Shown: positions 22,819 to 35,678 of the stretch, in pieces
How positions within the stretch are numbered: position 1 is the first letter of the stretch
Layout: every line of letters starts with the position of its first letter
NCBI RefSeq assembly: GCF_958298935.1
Contig: NC_084922.1
Span: 14,262,501-14,326,500 of the forward strand
Source: Phragmites australis
Lineage: Eukaryota; Streptophyta; Magnoliopsida; Poales; Poaceae
Reading direction: 5' to 3'
Length of the DNA: 64,000 nucleotides
Translations under genes and position numbers: made by a program
The notes under the pieces: generated by a model
What the model saw: the letters and a program-made list of their open reading frames with translations, nothing else
Told to the model about the DNA's origin: nothing
Database searches by the model: none

Positions 22819-23311
22819 GAGTGTATTTACTGAAATAGACAATATATAATCGTACTTATTAACTTAGCATCTGTATTCGGCGCACAGTGTACCGAAAATA
22901 GGTACACCGTGTACCAAAAAGTTATTTTCGACACACGGTGTGCCGAATACGGCACTGTTTCCCGTATTAGGCACATCGTATACCGAAAATAGACTGTATT
23001 CGGCACACGGTGTGCCAAATACGGGCAGCAGTGCCGTATTCGGCACACCGTGTGCCAAAAAACACCTTTTCGATACCGACATGACCGTGTACCAAAAAAG
23101 CAGACGCGACATGACCGTGTACAAAAAAAGTGTTTTTCGGCACACGGTGTGCCGAATATGGTACTGTTGCCCGTATTCGGTACACTGTGTGTCGAAAATA
23201 GCTTTTTCGGTACACGATGTACCAAAAATTCATTTTTATACACCGTGTGCCGAATACGAATGCTAAATTAATAAAAACAACCACACATTATCTATTTCAG
23301 CAAATACGCTC
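22819..23311. repeat. foldback element built from repeated short palindromes
   Basis: The whole 493 bp folds back on itself. The left arm begins GAGTGTATTTACTGAAATAG and the right arm, read inverted, GAGCGTATTTGCTGAAATAG, with complementarity continuing through CTTAGCAT...GTATTCGGC. Between the arms lie about 12 imperfect copies of a 15-17 base palindrome, typified by CGGCACACGGTGTGCCG, spaced 20-45 bp apart (near 22877, 22898, 22930, 22968, 23000, 23040, 23138, 23178, 23205 and 23240, plus two weaker ones near 23080 and 23110). Overlapping open frames on both strands result from the repeat and are not genes. No target duplication was found. It is probably a foldback DNA transposon or MITE of unknown superfamily. 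Confidence 0.8.
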
Positions 23312-23682
23312 AGACATATTGTCTAATTTTGAATTGGCCTCGAGGAGCCAGGTTAGTTCCCTTGTGTATTTTCTCTCCAGAAGTAGTATTCATAAATATT
23401 GCCTGATCACAAGCATTGTGTTGGCATTTAGATTTTTTTTTCCTCTGAGCAACTGAATTGTTTCTTGCATAGTTTAAATCGCTCTTGACTGAGCATGATA
23501 AGTTTGATGATTTCTTCTGAGTCACTTTTGTTGTAAGTATGCGTTTTATTTTTGTGCAGTTATAATAATTGATATGTTTTTTGATGCTATTTTACTGCAT
23601 AGGCATTTCTGTTGTACTATGTAGGCATATTTATACTATGGTGGAGGCCAAACTATACTATTACTTAATCAATAGGATGTCA

Positions 23683-24100
23683 CATCGTTGAAAATGAGCG
23701 GTGCATGTTAGCTGTACTGAAAATGGTGCAAATTAGTTGTAATCAATACCTAGAAGTTTAAAAAAATCGAACTTTGCTCATCCATAGTTGATGCTATAAT
23801 CTACATTAACACAAAATTTCAAATTCCAATTCAATTTTTTTTGGGGAGATATAAAAATGACAAATTGTAGGTGCACTTGCAATGAAGGACAAAATTGTCA
23901 TCTAATACAAGTGCACCTGCAATTCGTCATCTTTTTGTATCTTTCAAATGGAATAAGTTGGAACTTGAAATTTTACATGTATACATTACATAACCTCACC
24001 TATATCTTTGCAAAGTTTCAAATCTTTTGAAAGCTTCTATGTACGTGTTTTGATGAATTTGCACCATTTTCAATATTTGGAGAATTTTCAACTGAGATGC
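23683..24100. repeat. second foldback (inverted-repeat) element
   Basis: About 418 bp form one long imperfect hairpin. The left arm contains GTTGAAAATG, then CTGAAAATGGTGCAAATTAG, then ACTTTGC. The right arm read inverted contains GTTGAAAATT, then TTGAAAATGGTGCAAATTC, then ACTTTGC. Near the centre GTAGGTGCACTTGCAATG pairs with a copy of GCAGGTGCACTTG. It has no coding capacity. It resembles MITEs that give hairpin transcripts and small RNAs, but the superfamily is unknown and no clear target duplication was seen. Confidence 0.72.
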
Positions 24101-26782
24101 TCCCGGAAATGAGACCATGGATCCGTTCAACTAGCAGTAGCATCCATAAAGAACTGTGCACTTTACTTTCTAGTCTTGATCATTGTCTAATCTAAATGTG
24201 GGAAAGCGGGCATGATTTCATTGTTTAGGTGGTAGCTTCATCTCCCATTTTCTAAGTGAATCCCATTTTATTTAATAAGACATATCGCCATACATTTACA
24301 TGATAGTTTGAATTCTTGGTGACATGTATGAAATGAATTATTATTCCAATGTAGTGGATTGATAATTAGTTTTGATGAAGAAGTATTATTATTTGTTAGT
24401 ATAAGCAACTTTATTTTGAAGAAGAAACAACATTTCATAAACTCTGAAGCAAACTTATTCGGGCAATTCAAGAAATTATGTCAGGAAAATTTACTAGTAT
24501 GTTGAAGCAAAATTGCGTGAACTGTGAAGCAACATTCTTTTCTTATCCAATCACTGTCCATCAATTAAAGTAGTTCATAAATCCATAATATGTCTTTGTT
24601 CATACAAGAATATAAAAAATGGGAGGGATGAATGACATTTGCAGAACATATATAGACTTACATGATTTTTCTTTAATTTTTAGCTTTTTAATGGATGTTG
24701 AATTACAAATTGTTTAGATAGTAGATGGAAACCTGATTTTGTTAATGTTGTTTTTTCTATCAAAAGTAGCATTAACTTTCCTGGAAAGCATTATCGCCCT
24801 TGTCTGCTAATTCATAAATTGATTTGCTACATATTGCTTTACTTTCAAACAAATATTTTATTGAAATACTGAATTATGCAATTCTTTTATAGTACATTCA
24901 GTAACCCATTGTTACAATGATAACTCTGCATGTTCCCAACTTTCAGGCATAAGTTTTGTTGAGTGCAATGCATGGGCCAACAGAATTTCAAATTGGAAAT
25001 CCATGCTGTAGTACAATGGACAAGGTGAATTGTTGTGAACCTCAGTGATGCAGAACTAGTGTTGGATATGACAAATGCAATTCTGGAGAACTAAATTTAT
25101 CTAGAGAGAAACTAGTGAAAACACATGTTTTGTTATTTCGTTCAACATTAAACTAGTCTTGATCACTGTCTTATTCCTTTGGGCACTGGAAACTAGTGAA
25201 AATTAGATAATTGTTCTTAAAACAAATAAATGCTTTGGTATTTGTATGAATATGCCTATATAATGCTTTAAATGTGCCTAGTTGATACATCCAAATTGCT
25301 ATTTATCGCAACCCAAGTATCTTTGCACTTTTTTGTGCTTAGCCAATTCATAATGTATTTATATGAATTTGCCTATGTAATGCTTTGAATTTGTCTCGAA
25401 TTGCTTTTCGATTTGCCTATAGCTATCCTAATTTGCTTCTGAAAATTATTCTACCTTGCCTTCTCAAATCACATTGATTTGCCTTTCAAATCACACTTAT
25501 TGGCTTTTTAGATTATGCTTATTTGCTGGCTCTAAATTTTCTGAATTGCTTTCAAGAAAGTCAACGTATTCAGCATTGATTTTTTATATTAATCTATCTA
25601 CCCGACTGTGTGAGCGTGTGAGAGAGGAACTGAAGTGGTTGCACTGGAGAGGCCATCCCAGAGACTGCAGGTTCTATTGCATTTTTTGGTGTTACGAAAG
25701 GGTACTTGGCCAAAATAGTCTCATCCAAAAACTAAACTAAGTAATGATCTAAACTAACCCACTTTAGCCGCCTGAGAATCTGAGAGATAATCAGGGCAAA
25801 GACTAAAATGGCGGAAAATACGCCGGGGTTGGACCTCGGCCGCCCAAAATTATTACGCTTCAACCTACGTGTTAGCATAGACGCAGTCTCCAACTATCCA
25901 TGTCTAGTCTGCTTATTACTTTTCCTTTTTTAATTTTTGTCAAAAGCTATTATCTTTCCTAATTATATATTAAAAAAAGCAATTAAACAATGACAAATAA
26001 AATATCATTTATGATAAATCTATCAATATTATCCTAGTATGATAAAGCTAAATTGAGATGACTTATCAATGACATCTCGTACAATGATGTGAGAGTAGTT
26101 TCATGATCCTAAAATTAACTTATGGGATCATTACTTCACGAAACAATAATCTCTTTCTCTCACCTCTGTCTCTCTCCACATCACTAAAACCATATGTGGC
26201 ATTGAATGAGACAATCTATGAGACGGCTCATGTGTATCAATGTACTTGCCCTAAGCATCTTTCCACTCGCAACATTATGACTCACTTCGTTTTCTATTTG
26301 ATACTTAATAGAATTTGTATGGTTCGAAATCTCAATCTTTGACATCAATATGCTTAAAATTATCAAAATGACAAATCTAAAAATTAAGTCAATGGATTTT
26401 GTCATCAAAAAGTGTTTATTATGTTAAATCTTTTATAAACATGTCAAATAAAAGAGAATGGATGTACCTTATTACCTACTAAACGTAGTGAATTCTATCC
26501 CTCCCTTTACGGACAAATTGTGACTTTTTGCAACTTGAGAATAGGTGGTGTAGCCTAGTTATATATTTTTTTTCTATACTAGTGGAAGCAGGGTAGAAGG
26601 GGCATTCTTCACTAAGATTTGGTGCCGACACGTGAAATTGGCATATAAATTAAGTGGATTTTTTTATTTTTTAGCTCTTTTCAAAAATATATTTTACAAA
26701 TGGACTCTCTATGAAACTTTGTGCAGAAATGTACCCTTGGTTCGGCACCATAACCTCTAGCGCCGTTGGTCCACTGCACTGC
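24101..26782. other. unassigned AT-rich DNA
   Basis: I see no supported gene. Short AT-rich frames are scattered on both strands. An exon-like segment at about 24948-25024 (acceptor TTTCAG, donor AAG/GTGAAT) has no recognisable product. A small inverted pair (TTGGTGCCGACAC near 26620, GGTTCGGCACCA near 26740) may mark another small decayed transposon. Confidence 0.45.
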
Positions 26783-29700
26783 TGAAGCATTAAGTTCCTA
26801 ATGTGTGTTTTGGTAATTAATGGCAACTTACCTGTGGACTAACTTGGTCGTTTGAGATGTAAAAAGGTTAGTCCTTATGAAAATGAATGAGCTACATGAA
26901 GCACATGTAATGATTGGATGATGGCTAGCTCAAGTAAACGGTATAAAATAGGGCATTTTTCTTTTGCGAATCATAAGGCGATTAGAGAAGAAAAAGATTA
27001 GAGTTGATAAGATTAGATGATGTATTATTAAGAGGGATTGATGTTCATATTCTTGAACCATATAGAGTTGTCGCTCTGCTCAAACTTGTATTTTAGGCTA
27101 ATGATGAATTCATTTTGAGAGAAATGGAAAAATCTAGCCCTATGTGAGTTCTATGTGCCCAACAATCTAACTGCCAAGGGTCGGCAGTCTGACCACCATC
27201 TACGCAAGGGCAAGGTTACCATGACTGACTGTCCAAAGGGGTCACAAGATAGTTCAAAGCTTTTTCACCAAGTAGTATGGTCTAGCGGTCTAACCGCTGG
27301 TCTACCGGTCTAACCGCCAGAGTGAATAGAGAGTTCAAAGTCTATGTTCTGGCTCGTGGTCTGACTATGGATAGTACTGGTCTAACTACCAGAGCGAATA
27401 GAGAGTTCAAAATCTCTATTCTGGCTCGCGGTCTGACCATGGGATAGTGGCGGTCTAACGGCCAAAGTGAACAGAGAGTTCAGAGTCTTTGTTCTAGCTT
27501 GCAATTTGACCATGGGACAGTGACGGTCTGACCGCTAGTTCAAAGGATGTTCAGAATCATAGCATTTAATGCTCTGTCATAGCCGTTGGGCTTGTGGTGG
27601 TATAATCGCCAGGTGTATTACGGTCTGACCACCAGGGACTCAGAGATGTCAGACTTCGTGTAACGGTTATATTTTGACAAATAGCCTATATATAGCCCCC
27701 TTACTGGTTCAAGGAGACTCTTTTGCTCATTTGGATTGCATACCCTTAAACCTTGAGTCTCCTCTCCTCTCTTTTGCACATTTTTTCATCTTTGAGAAGA
27801 GTAAGAGTTCTAGTGCATTGAATTAAGTGTTTGAGCTTTGTGGCACTGTTGATTCTTCAAGCAAGCTGTCACACCCGGTTTTAACGGACAAAATCAGATG
27901 CGGCTTATGTGTGCCCAGGATGTTTAACACACATAAAAACGTCACAACTGAAGTAACAAAAGCAATACTTTTATTAAATAATGTTATACTCTTACAGCAA
28001 TTGACATATATTGTCTTCTATGAAGATATCTGTAGCGGAACAGAAGCACTGGTGCCCAACAACACCATAGGCAACCGACCGGGAGACACACGCCTAGAAC
28101 GTCACAACCTTGTCTTGATAATCTTCAACATATTCACTCACTGAGCAGCAACACACATATCGCATGATGTAGGAAAAATAGCAAGTGTGAGCACATGACA
28201 CGCTCAGCAAGTGTGGGAAAAATAATGATATGCAGGCTTATATCAAGAATAGGCTAACACATGGTATATTTGCGTAAATGCGAGTAATGAAAACATATTT
28301 GGACTCAAAAACATTAAGCAATTATTAAGTGAATGTAACCCATACAGTCCAACACCCAGCATACAAGGCTTCCTACCTTATATATCATAACCGTCTAGTA
28401 CTCCCTATACTAACCAAAACCACAACTATATAGGAGTCCCTGTACCAGAACCACAACCACAACCATCTAGTACTCCCTGTACCAAAACCATAACCACAAC
28501 CAAACCCATAACCACAACCCACTAATCATGTGAGGATCCAAGTCTCTCATAACCATGAGCACGACTGTTATAACGGTTTTACACTCTACAGAGGTTGTCC
28601 AGCTTTCCCCACAAGTCTGTAAATTCCATGTTGCCAGTGATGTGCCACCAAGAATCACTAAATGACATTTTTCACTAACCAGAGACTAATTCAATATGTG
28701 TCTTCCTACTAAGTTTCACCGTCAGGATTTACACAAGCTAAACTCCTAGCCAGAAGCCGCTTTTGTGCTAATACAACACACTGGATAGACTCTAACTAGT
28801 ATGTCACACCTTACCCATATCAGCCTCGTAGTTGGTACGTTACTTCTTGGGATGTCGCTCCACGAACCAGTCCTTACTTAGGTTACTTGAGCAAACACTA
28901 AACCAACATCTTAACCATGACCACTATCACCAACATCCCTATGCTAAAGGCCTAAGGTTCCATGTTGCTAGACCATTAACAAATTAACCACCATTGTTGC
29001 ATATGTTCATTAGTCAAGATTATGAAACTTCACAATATCCCAAAAATATGGCTAAGCAATCTACCCAACAAAAATACCTAACTATAAACCATCTAGGTTC
29101 CAAGGGACGACAAGGGAAAATCCTAACATAGATGACTACCCATCATATTGACACTGCATGCAATTTTGTAAAACAAAACATTTAAAAACATAGGTTCAAA
29201 ATGATCGACGACACTTGCCTTTTACCCAATGCTGCTCAATGTTGTCGAAATCTTGGTCTTGAAGTCCCTCGAACTGCTTCAGAACGTTATTGATTAATCG
29301 TGAGAACTACCGACAAACAACACAAATAAAAACACTAAGAACAACATACCAAACATCATTAAAACACGTTAAAAATACCATGGTTGGTAGGGATGATTTT
29401 AGGAATATTTAGACATAAGAATCGCCTAAATCGGAGTTAAGATGAAAAGAGAACAGCTTTCAGGAGATGGATTAGGCTGAAAAGGAAAAACTAGTTTACT
29501 GGAGTTATCTTCCTATAGGAAAAGAGTTTATTGCACAATCACTGTGTCAGGCTTGACAACATTATTGTGCAAGATTCAAGAAGTGTAGGGCAGACTAGAC
29601 TTCGCTGACTAGGCTAAGGAGAATGATAGGGCGCTGACTTGGCATGCTATGTAAGTAACATCTTGGATTAAAGAAGGGATACATTGAGATCTAGTATCGA

Positions 29701-32374
29701 CCACCTATGATGGATCAAAAAGGCCGAATGTTGCATTTCTAGATTAAGGATACTACTAGTCACTCTATGTAGCGGTGGTAGTTCGGGTTTTGTCGGAGAT
29801 GGCGATCGGGCACATGGCCACAGACATCAATGTCGGCTTTAGTGGTGTTTTAGTGAAACGAGGGAAGCATGGCATAGAATGCGGAAAGACTAACTCAGCG
29901 GTATGGTTGGTTTTGGAAAGGGTCATCCGAGGTAGCGGCAAAACAGCAATGACTGCTTCTAGGTTTGGTGGTGACCGCGAACAGATGCAAGAACGAAGAC
30001 GCTCGCGTTCTCAGAGATTGGCTATGAAATTTATAAAACCGTTTGAACAAAGATGTTCATATATCCCAAGAACACAATGTTATGGCATAGTTTTGGGTAT
30101 ATCATCCACTGAGAGGAAGAACGATCAGCAGAGATGAGACGGGTAATGGTTGCGACATGCTATGGTTGGCAATGGCGTCCTAGTCGTGTCATTGTAAAAA
30201 TGGGGATGGGCTCCTAGGGTCACGTAGAAGACTCAATGGGACACGCCGTGACGCGGTTGGTGCATCCATACGGCTTTTGGATTGACGGTGCGCGCGCAGA
30301 ACGCGTCCAAAAACCGGACAGCGGGTATGATGGTTTGGCTACTCTACTAGCCGACCTGGTTGGTGAGGCGTGGGGAACATCATGGGACATGCACCAGTGA
30401 AAGGGCTTGGTGATTTGACCTCTGGTCGGTCGGGAACGTCGATGCCAATCGGCTACAGTGCGGCTGTCCACGACGGCGAAGACCAAGGCAGTATAGATCG
30501 GGCTTTGGCCGAGACTAGGGATTGGCTAGGGACTTAGTATGATGCTAAAATAGTAGTAAAGGAGGAGAAGAAGGGGTCCTCACCTTACTTTTATGGTCGA
30601 GGAAGGAGGATTCGAGGAGAAGACGACCTAGTGCATCACGGATGGTGGCGGCGGCGGCTCCGGCGAACGGTGGCGCTCCGGCAATGCATGGGCATGGTAG
30701 CAGTGACTTCTAGGGCTTGGGGGCATGGAATAAGGGTAGGAGAGGATATTCAACTCATATTTATAGGGTTAGGGGTGGCTTGTTGAGGTGGAGTCCAAAC
30801 CGAACACGAATCGGATTCGAGTTTGAGTCGTTTACGATTTCCTTTTTCGCAGATCTGTATTCCGATGATGATATCTCCATTTTCTGGACTCCAAATTGGA
30901 CGTTTCTTGATTCTAAATTGTAGTAATCAAAAAGATCTACAACTTTGATAGTCATTTGAACTTCTGAAAACATCATCTTGATTTCAATAAATGCATCACA
31001 AGATAAATTATTTGAACTCAGACTTATCTGCACAGCACTGATTTCGGGGGCCATAACTCCTAGCTCCATTATCAAAAAGAGGACTTCCATAGGTTCAAAT
31101 AAAAGCTCTTGACGATACCTACAACTTTGGTATTGTCAAGATTTGCATTTGAGGCCGTTTTGAACTCCGAAACGTCATGCGAAAATGAGGCTGTCCAAGA
31201 CTACGTGAAAATTTACAGATTTTGTGGATCCTTTGTTGGGCCACCTAGAAGACTTGGCTAAGGGTTTGGACTTGAGCAAGAATGACTCCAAAGACACTTT
31301 AGGCATATCTAGAGTTTAGAAAAGAAACTTATGTAGAGAAATTTGAATAGGGTTTGAATTTTAATTGGGTTTGGAGTGAATTTAAGAGAAACAAAAAAGA
31401 TGAGGTTGAACAAGAATAGGAGTAGATAAGGAATTTGAATTTGGATTTGGGTAGGCTTTGAGAAATAGGAGAGATTGATTTTAAACAAGGATTTGAATAA
31501 GATTTGAATTGAGCTGGAGAAGGATCAGGTATGACCAAGGATTGAATAGATGATGAATTCAAGGATTTTGAATTCCAACCATTAAGATCCTTAACTTATT
31601 CACTACTGAGTTTTGTAAAAACCTTTTCAAAATCTTTTTCACTCAAAACACCAAAGAGAAAGAAAAGAAAAAGAACTCTAATGCATTTACCTAGCTCCTA
31701 ACAAAACTCAGCATGCAATGCACACAAAATAATAACTTATATTGATTGATTGATTAAAAAATAGGTTTTAAACCTATACTACTGGTGAGCTATTTAATAA
31801 TCTTGGAAAATTTTAGAAATTTGAGAAATCTGAAAATCTGGGTGTTACACAAGCATCATCGATTTGTTACTCTTGGAGTTTGCCATCCCCTAGACGGCTT
31901 GGAGGTGGTGAAATCGGTGATCTCTTCAAAGAAGATTGTGAAGAAGCCCCGGTGGTGATTGTGACAGGTATTGTGCCCACCTTGCCGGAGAGGTAAAATG
32001 TAACTCTAGTGAAAAGAATATTGAGTAGTTCATTATACTAGTCTGACTCAATCAAGTCCATCTCAGCGTGAGAATCGATGACTTGATAGAGGAGTGGTTA
32101 GTGACTTGAACTAAACATGGATTAGGGGTGACTGGCAAGTTATCGGTACCATGGGATAAAGATCATTTTCTCTCTTGTGCTATCCATTAAAGGCATCTAC
32201 TTTCCTAGGAATTGAATTATTCTATGTCGACCTAGGATTGTAAATCCTCTCTTTATTTGACATAGTTTTGGTTATCTTATCTTGCTCTAGTGATCTTTAG
32301 CTATTATTTGCATGTTTTATTGATTGCTTGTCAATGAGTTTTTAAACCGCATATTCACCCCCCCCCCTTTAGTC
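26783..32374 (+). repeat. 5' LTR of Copia copy A (interrupted)
   Basis: After removal of the nested solo LTR and one target copy, the LTR is about 1604 bp (26783-27866 plus 31855-32374). It contains three tandem 72-73-bp units at 27308-27535 that repeat GTCTAAC and AGAGAGTTCA segments. The last bases appear deleted just before the primer site relative to copy B, so the right edge is approximate. Confidence 0.75.
27867..31849 (-). mobile_element. 3983-bp Gypsy solo LTR
   Basis: The insertion begins TGTCACACCCGG and ends GGGTGTTACA, with a perfect target duplication CAAGC (27862-27866 and 31850-31854) inside the LTR of Copia copy A. It shares ordered blocks with the LTR at 60429-63390: CTTTCCCCAC near 28604 and 61098; ACACTTGCC near 29211 and 61710 with TTGGTCTTGA further on; AATCGCCTAAATCG near 29421 and 61910. 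That LTR is next to a minus-strand primer site, so this one is also minus-oriented. A minus-strand TATA box (CTATAAATATGAG, 30749-30763) supports this. No pol sequence is present. Long grass LTRs with TGTAACACCC termini are typical of the Tekay/Del chromovirus group, by inference. Open frames inside (for example 29775-30137) are not genes. Confidence 0.85.
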
Positions 32375-33659
32375 GGTATTAGAGCCTATGACTCCTTTTA
32401 TAGTAGATTTAATCATCCCTGAGTAGGATTATAGCTAGTGACACTCAAGTCAATGTGGGAAAGCTGCCGTTCTTTGAAGGTTCAAACTATGCCTATTGGA
32501 AGGCTAGATTTACTGTTTATCTTAAGTCTATGGGCGGTAAGCTATGGGACATTATAGGTAAAGATTTTGCTATTATTGATCCTTATAATCTTACCATTGA
32601 AGATAGAGAAAATACTCTTGCTAATGCTCAAGCTATTAATGTTCTCTATGGTGCTTTGGATCTCAATAAGTTCAACCGCATTTGCAAGCTTGAGACCGCT
32701 TATGAAATTTGGGAAAAGGCTCAAGGAGATTCATGAAGGGACAATATGGTTGAGGATGCAAAACTCTTTGTCTACAAAGGGTAACTTGAGAAATTTGTTA
32801 TGCTACCAAATGAAAGCGTTATTGAAATATTCATCATTTGAACAACATAATAAATGTGATTAATGGGCTTGGTGTGGATGTATCCAATGTTGATTTTTCT
32901 TATAAATTTCTTAGAACTTCACCTAATAAATATGACATTATTGTGATTTTTCTTGTGAGATCAAATTTGAAGAATACAACTTCAATGGAGATCTTGAGTG
33001 AAATTCTCACTCATTATATTTTCAAGAGGTCACAAAAAGATCTTCACGATGATGCTACCGAAGTAAAGAAGAAAAATATTGCATTCAATACTCAAGCATC
33101 AAGAGATAAAAGTGATCATAAAGAGAGTAATGATGAAGATGATGATGAAGACATGACTCTAATTGAGAAGAGATTAAAGAAATTATTGAAAAAGAAAATA
33201 TATCACGGTGGATATAGCAAAAATGGGCAATCATCCAAAAGGAGCCCCTTTGAAGAAAGAAGGTGTTTTAAGTGTGATGAGAAGGGACAAATTGTCACGA
33301 ATTGAAAGAACAAAGAAGAGAGAAATATACTAAGAAAAAGAAGAAAAGCGACGGCAAGAAAGTCTTCAAGAAATTCTACAAGAAAAAGAAAGATGGTCAA
33401 GCATGCTATGTAGAATGAGATTCGGGTGCAAGGTCAAACTCCAATTCTGATGAAGAAAAGTCATCTCAAAATAGTCTTGTCTGTGTAGCCATCAAAGAGG
33501 CACCTTCACTCTTCTCCACATCTTTTTGTCTCATGGCAAAAGGTTACTCTAAGGTATCGTGTCATGAAGATGAATATTCATATGATGATCTTATCGAATT
33601 GATAAATGGTTTTGATGACTATATAAGCAAAGAGAGATCAAAGTTTAAAGAGTTGAAGA

Positions 33660-34878
33660 CACTACTATAGAAATAGTCATCAGTGATGGCTCAAAAACGT
33701 CATCAGTGGTGGTTTTTGAACCGACACTGATTACTCGGCACTAATAATCTTTGATTATCAGCGCCAGTTCTATAACTGGCACTAATAATCAGTATCACTG
33801 CCAGTGGCACTATCAGTGCTGGTTCCTATCACCAACCGGTCCTGATACATATTACAAGGCCAAAAAAGCTCGCATTTTAGAAAGAAAAATGATTTCAGTG
33901 CGTATGCATGGAACCAATGAACTTGCTGATTTGCAAAGCACTGGCATCATATTACAAAATCGAATGCATCCAACAGATATATCAACATCATCATCCCAGA
34001 GAAATCACGCATCAAAAACACATCTAGCTTTCCATGTTTCACCTATGGCATTTCGCATAACCCAACATTAGAGCAGATTAGAGGCTCTGTACCTCCAAAT
34101 ATGATCTACCAATTCATCAACCAAACATGTTACACACGACAGATCGATGTGTACAATCCTCATGAATTCTCACTTCACCCACCAGGCCACCACAAACTTA
34201 GGGTCAAACCACATCACTAGCACAATTGAACAAATTCACACCAAAATAGAGTACTAGAGAACCCAAAAATCATCTGCAACAAACTCACCAATCCGTAGAT
34301 TGGAGAGTGCAGTTAGGATGTAGTACTAGAAGAGCTAGACTGTGCGGCAAAATCTTTGGTTCAAAAAACGTGGAAACTAAGATTCACCACAAAGGAGCTG
34401 ATACGAGAGCAATTGGTGACTATGGTAGCTCTGAAACCCATAAACCTGAAATTTTAGAACCACTATAACTAGTTAGTACTCGCACTAGACTAATTAACAC
34501 ACAGGAAAGTACAAAAGTCATGCATCCAAATACCCACCTCTCAGACAGCTTGGAAACTACTAGCTCCGTCAGATCCACTTGGGTAGCTTCTTAATGCATA
34601 CACGAAGCAAGATCTCACCTTTCCAGGGTAGAGGTAATCATATACATCGAGCAACTGTGCTAGCTCGAGAATCGTGTAGCTATTCTCCTTGCCACCTAGG
34701 TTTACTAGGTTTATTACAGTAGCAAACTATCAATTGGGGAAAAGAATCGAGCAGTGAGCAGAGACAGAGAGGTGGGAGGGGAGGAAGAGTCACACTGGAT
34801 GAGTACCGCTCGTGGGAGGGGACAGCGGTGGGGAGCAGAGGGTGAGGAGGTCGCAGGCAACACAAGCAGTGAATGCGT

Positions 34879-34937
<59 letters not shown>

Positions 34938-35307
34938 GAGAGCTAAGTGCTCCATCGATGAGGTGTGAGGAGATAAGGTTGAGAGCTCGTACGCGGACTT
35001 TTTCACGAATGTGTTTTATGTCTATAAAGTTTCGAGTCTGGCTCAAAGAGTATCAGTGCCGGTCCTACTAACAAATCGGTACTGATAAAAATTATTAGTG
35101 CTGGCCATGTCTATGAACCATCACTAAAGTATCAGTGCTGGTTGTTAACTAGAACTGGTACTGATAATGAGTATCAGTGCCGGTTCAACCTAGCTCAATC
35201 ATAGATTGAGCACAGAATGTTACAATCCAGCATTAATACTTCATCAGTGCCGCTTTGTGCCAAACTGGCACTGATAGGGCAGCACGGATGATTATTCAGT
35301 TATAGTA
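33660..35307. mobile_element. non-autonomous CACTA transposon in copy A
   Basis: A 1648-bp insertion interrupts the gag tail. The left end is CACTACTATAGAAATAG and the right end GATTATTCAGTTATAGTA, an inverted repeat that lacks the final GTG. The target duplication is AGA (33657-33659 and 35308-35310), 3 bp as expected for CACTA elements. Copy B shows the uninterrupted site near 57235. Subterminal repeats of the type ATCAGTGCCGGTT occur many times within 300 bp of both ends, in both orientations. No transposase is encoded; it would rely on one from another element. Confidence 0.85.
34880..34942. repeat. GA microsatellite
   Basis: An (AG)n run of about 60 bp with one interruption (GAGGGAGA) lies inside the non-autonomous CACTA element. 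Open frames across it in both directions (SLSLSL and RERERE) are artefacts. Confidence 0.92.
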
Positions 35308-35678
35308 AGAGAAGATACACTTTTCTAAAAGAACCCTATGAGGAGCTAAAGACATCTGATGAGGGTCCAAAAGAAACTCATGAGATGCTTAAGGAAGCTT
35401 ATGACTCTTTCATTGCTCATGAAACCAATAGAACCAAGGTACATATGAATATTTCTTGCAATATTCTTGATGACATGTCTAATTCATCTCTTATGAGTAC
35501 ATCTACCTCTTATGGTGATTTGCTTAGTTTGTCATCTTATCCTAAAGTTATTTTTTGCAATGATTCTTTGCTTGGTGAAAACTATGAGTTAAAGGAAAAG
35601 ATCAAAAAACTAACTAATGACTTGGCAAGATGTTATGTTGGATAATCCAAGATTACAAAAAATTTGGATAGTCAAAGG

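Noticed and set aside
22867..23262. CRISPR-like array of palindromic repeats
   Set aside because: Repeats are imperfect, spacing is irregular, spacers are not unique sequences of fixed length, there are no cas genes, and the DNA is plant nuclear.
22827..23284. Overlapping frames of about 100 codons with recurring HTVCRIR text
   Set aside because: The repeats come from the palindromic DNA unit, appear on both strands and in several frames, and have no start or promoter context.
29775..30137. A 120-codon frame as a host gene
   Set aside because: It lies entirely inside the solo LTR 27867-31849, lacks any domain and has no splice or promoter support on that strand.
34680..35071. Ser-Leu and Arg-Glu repeat frames
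   Set aside because: They are translations of the GA microsatellite at 34880-34942.
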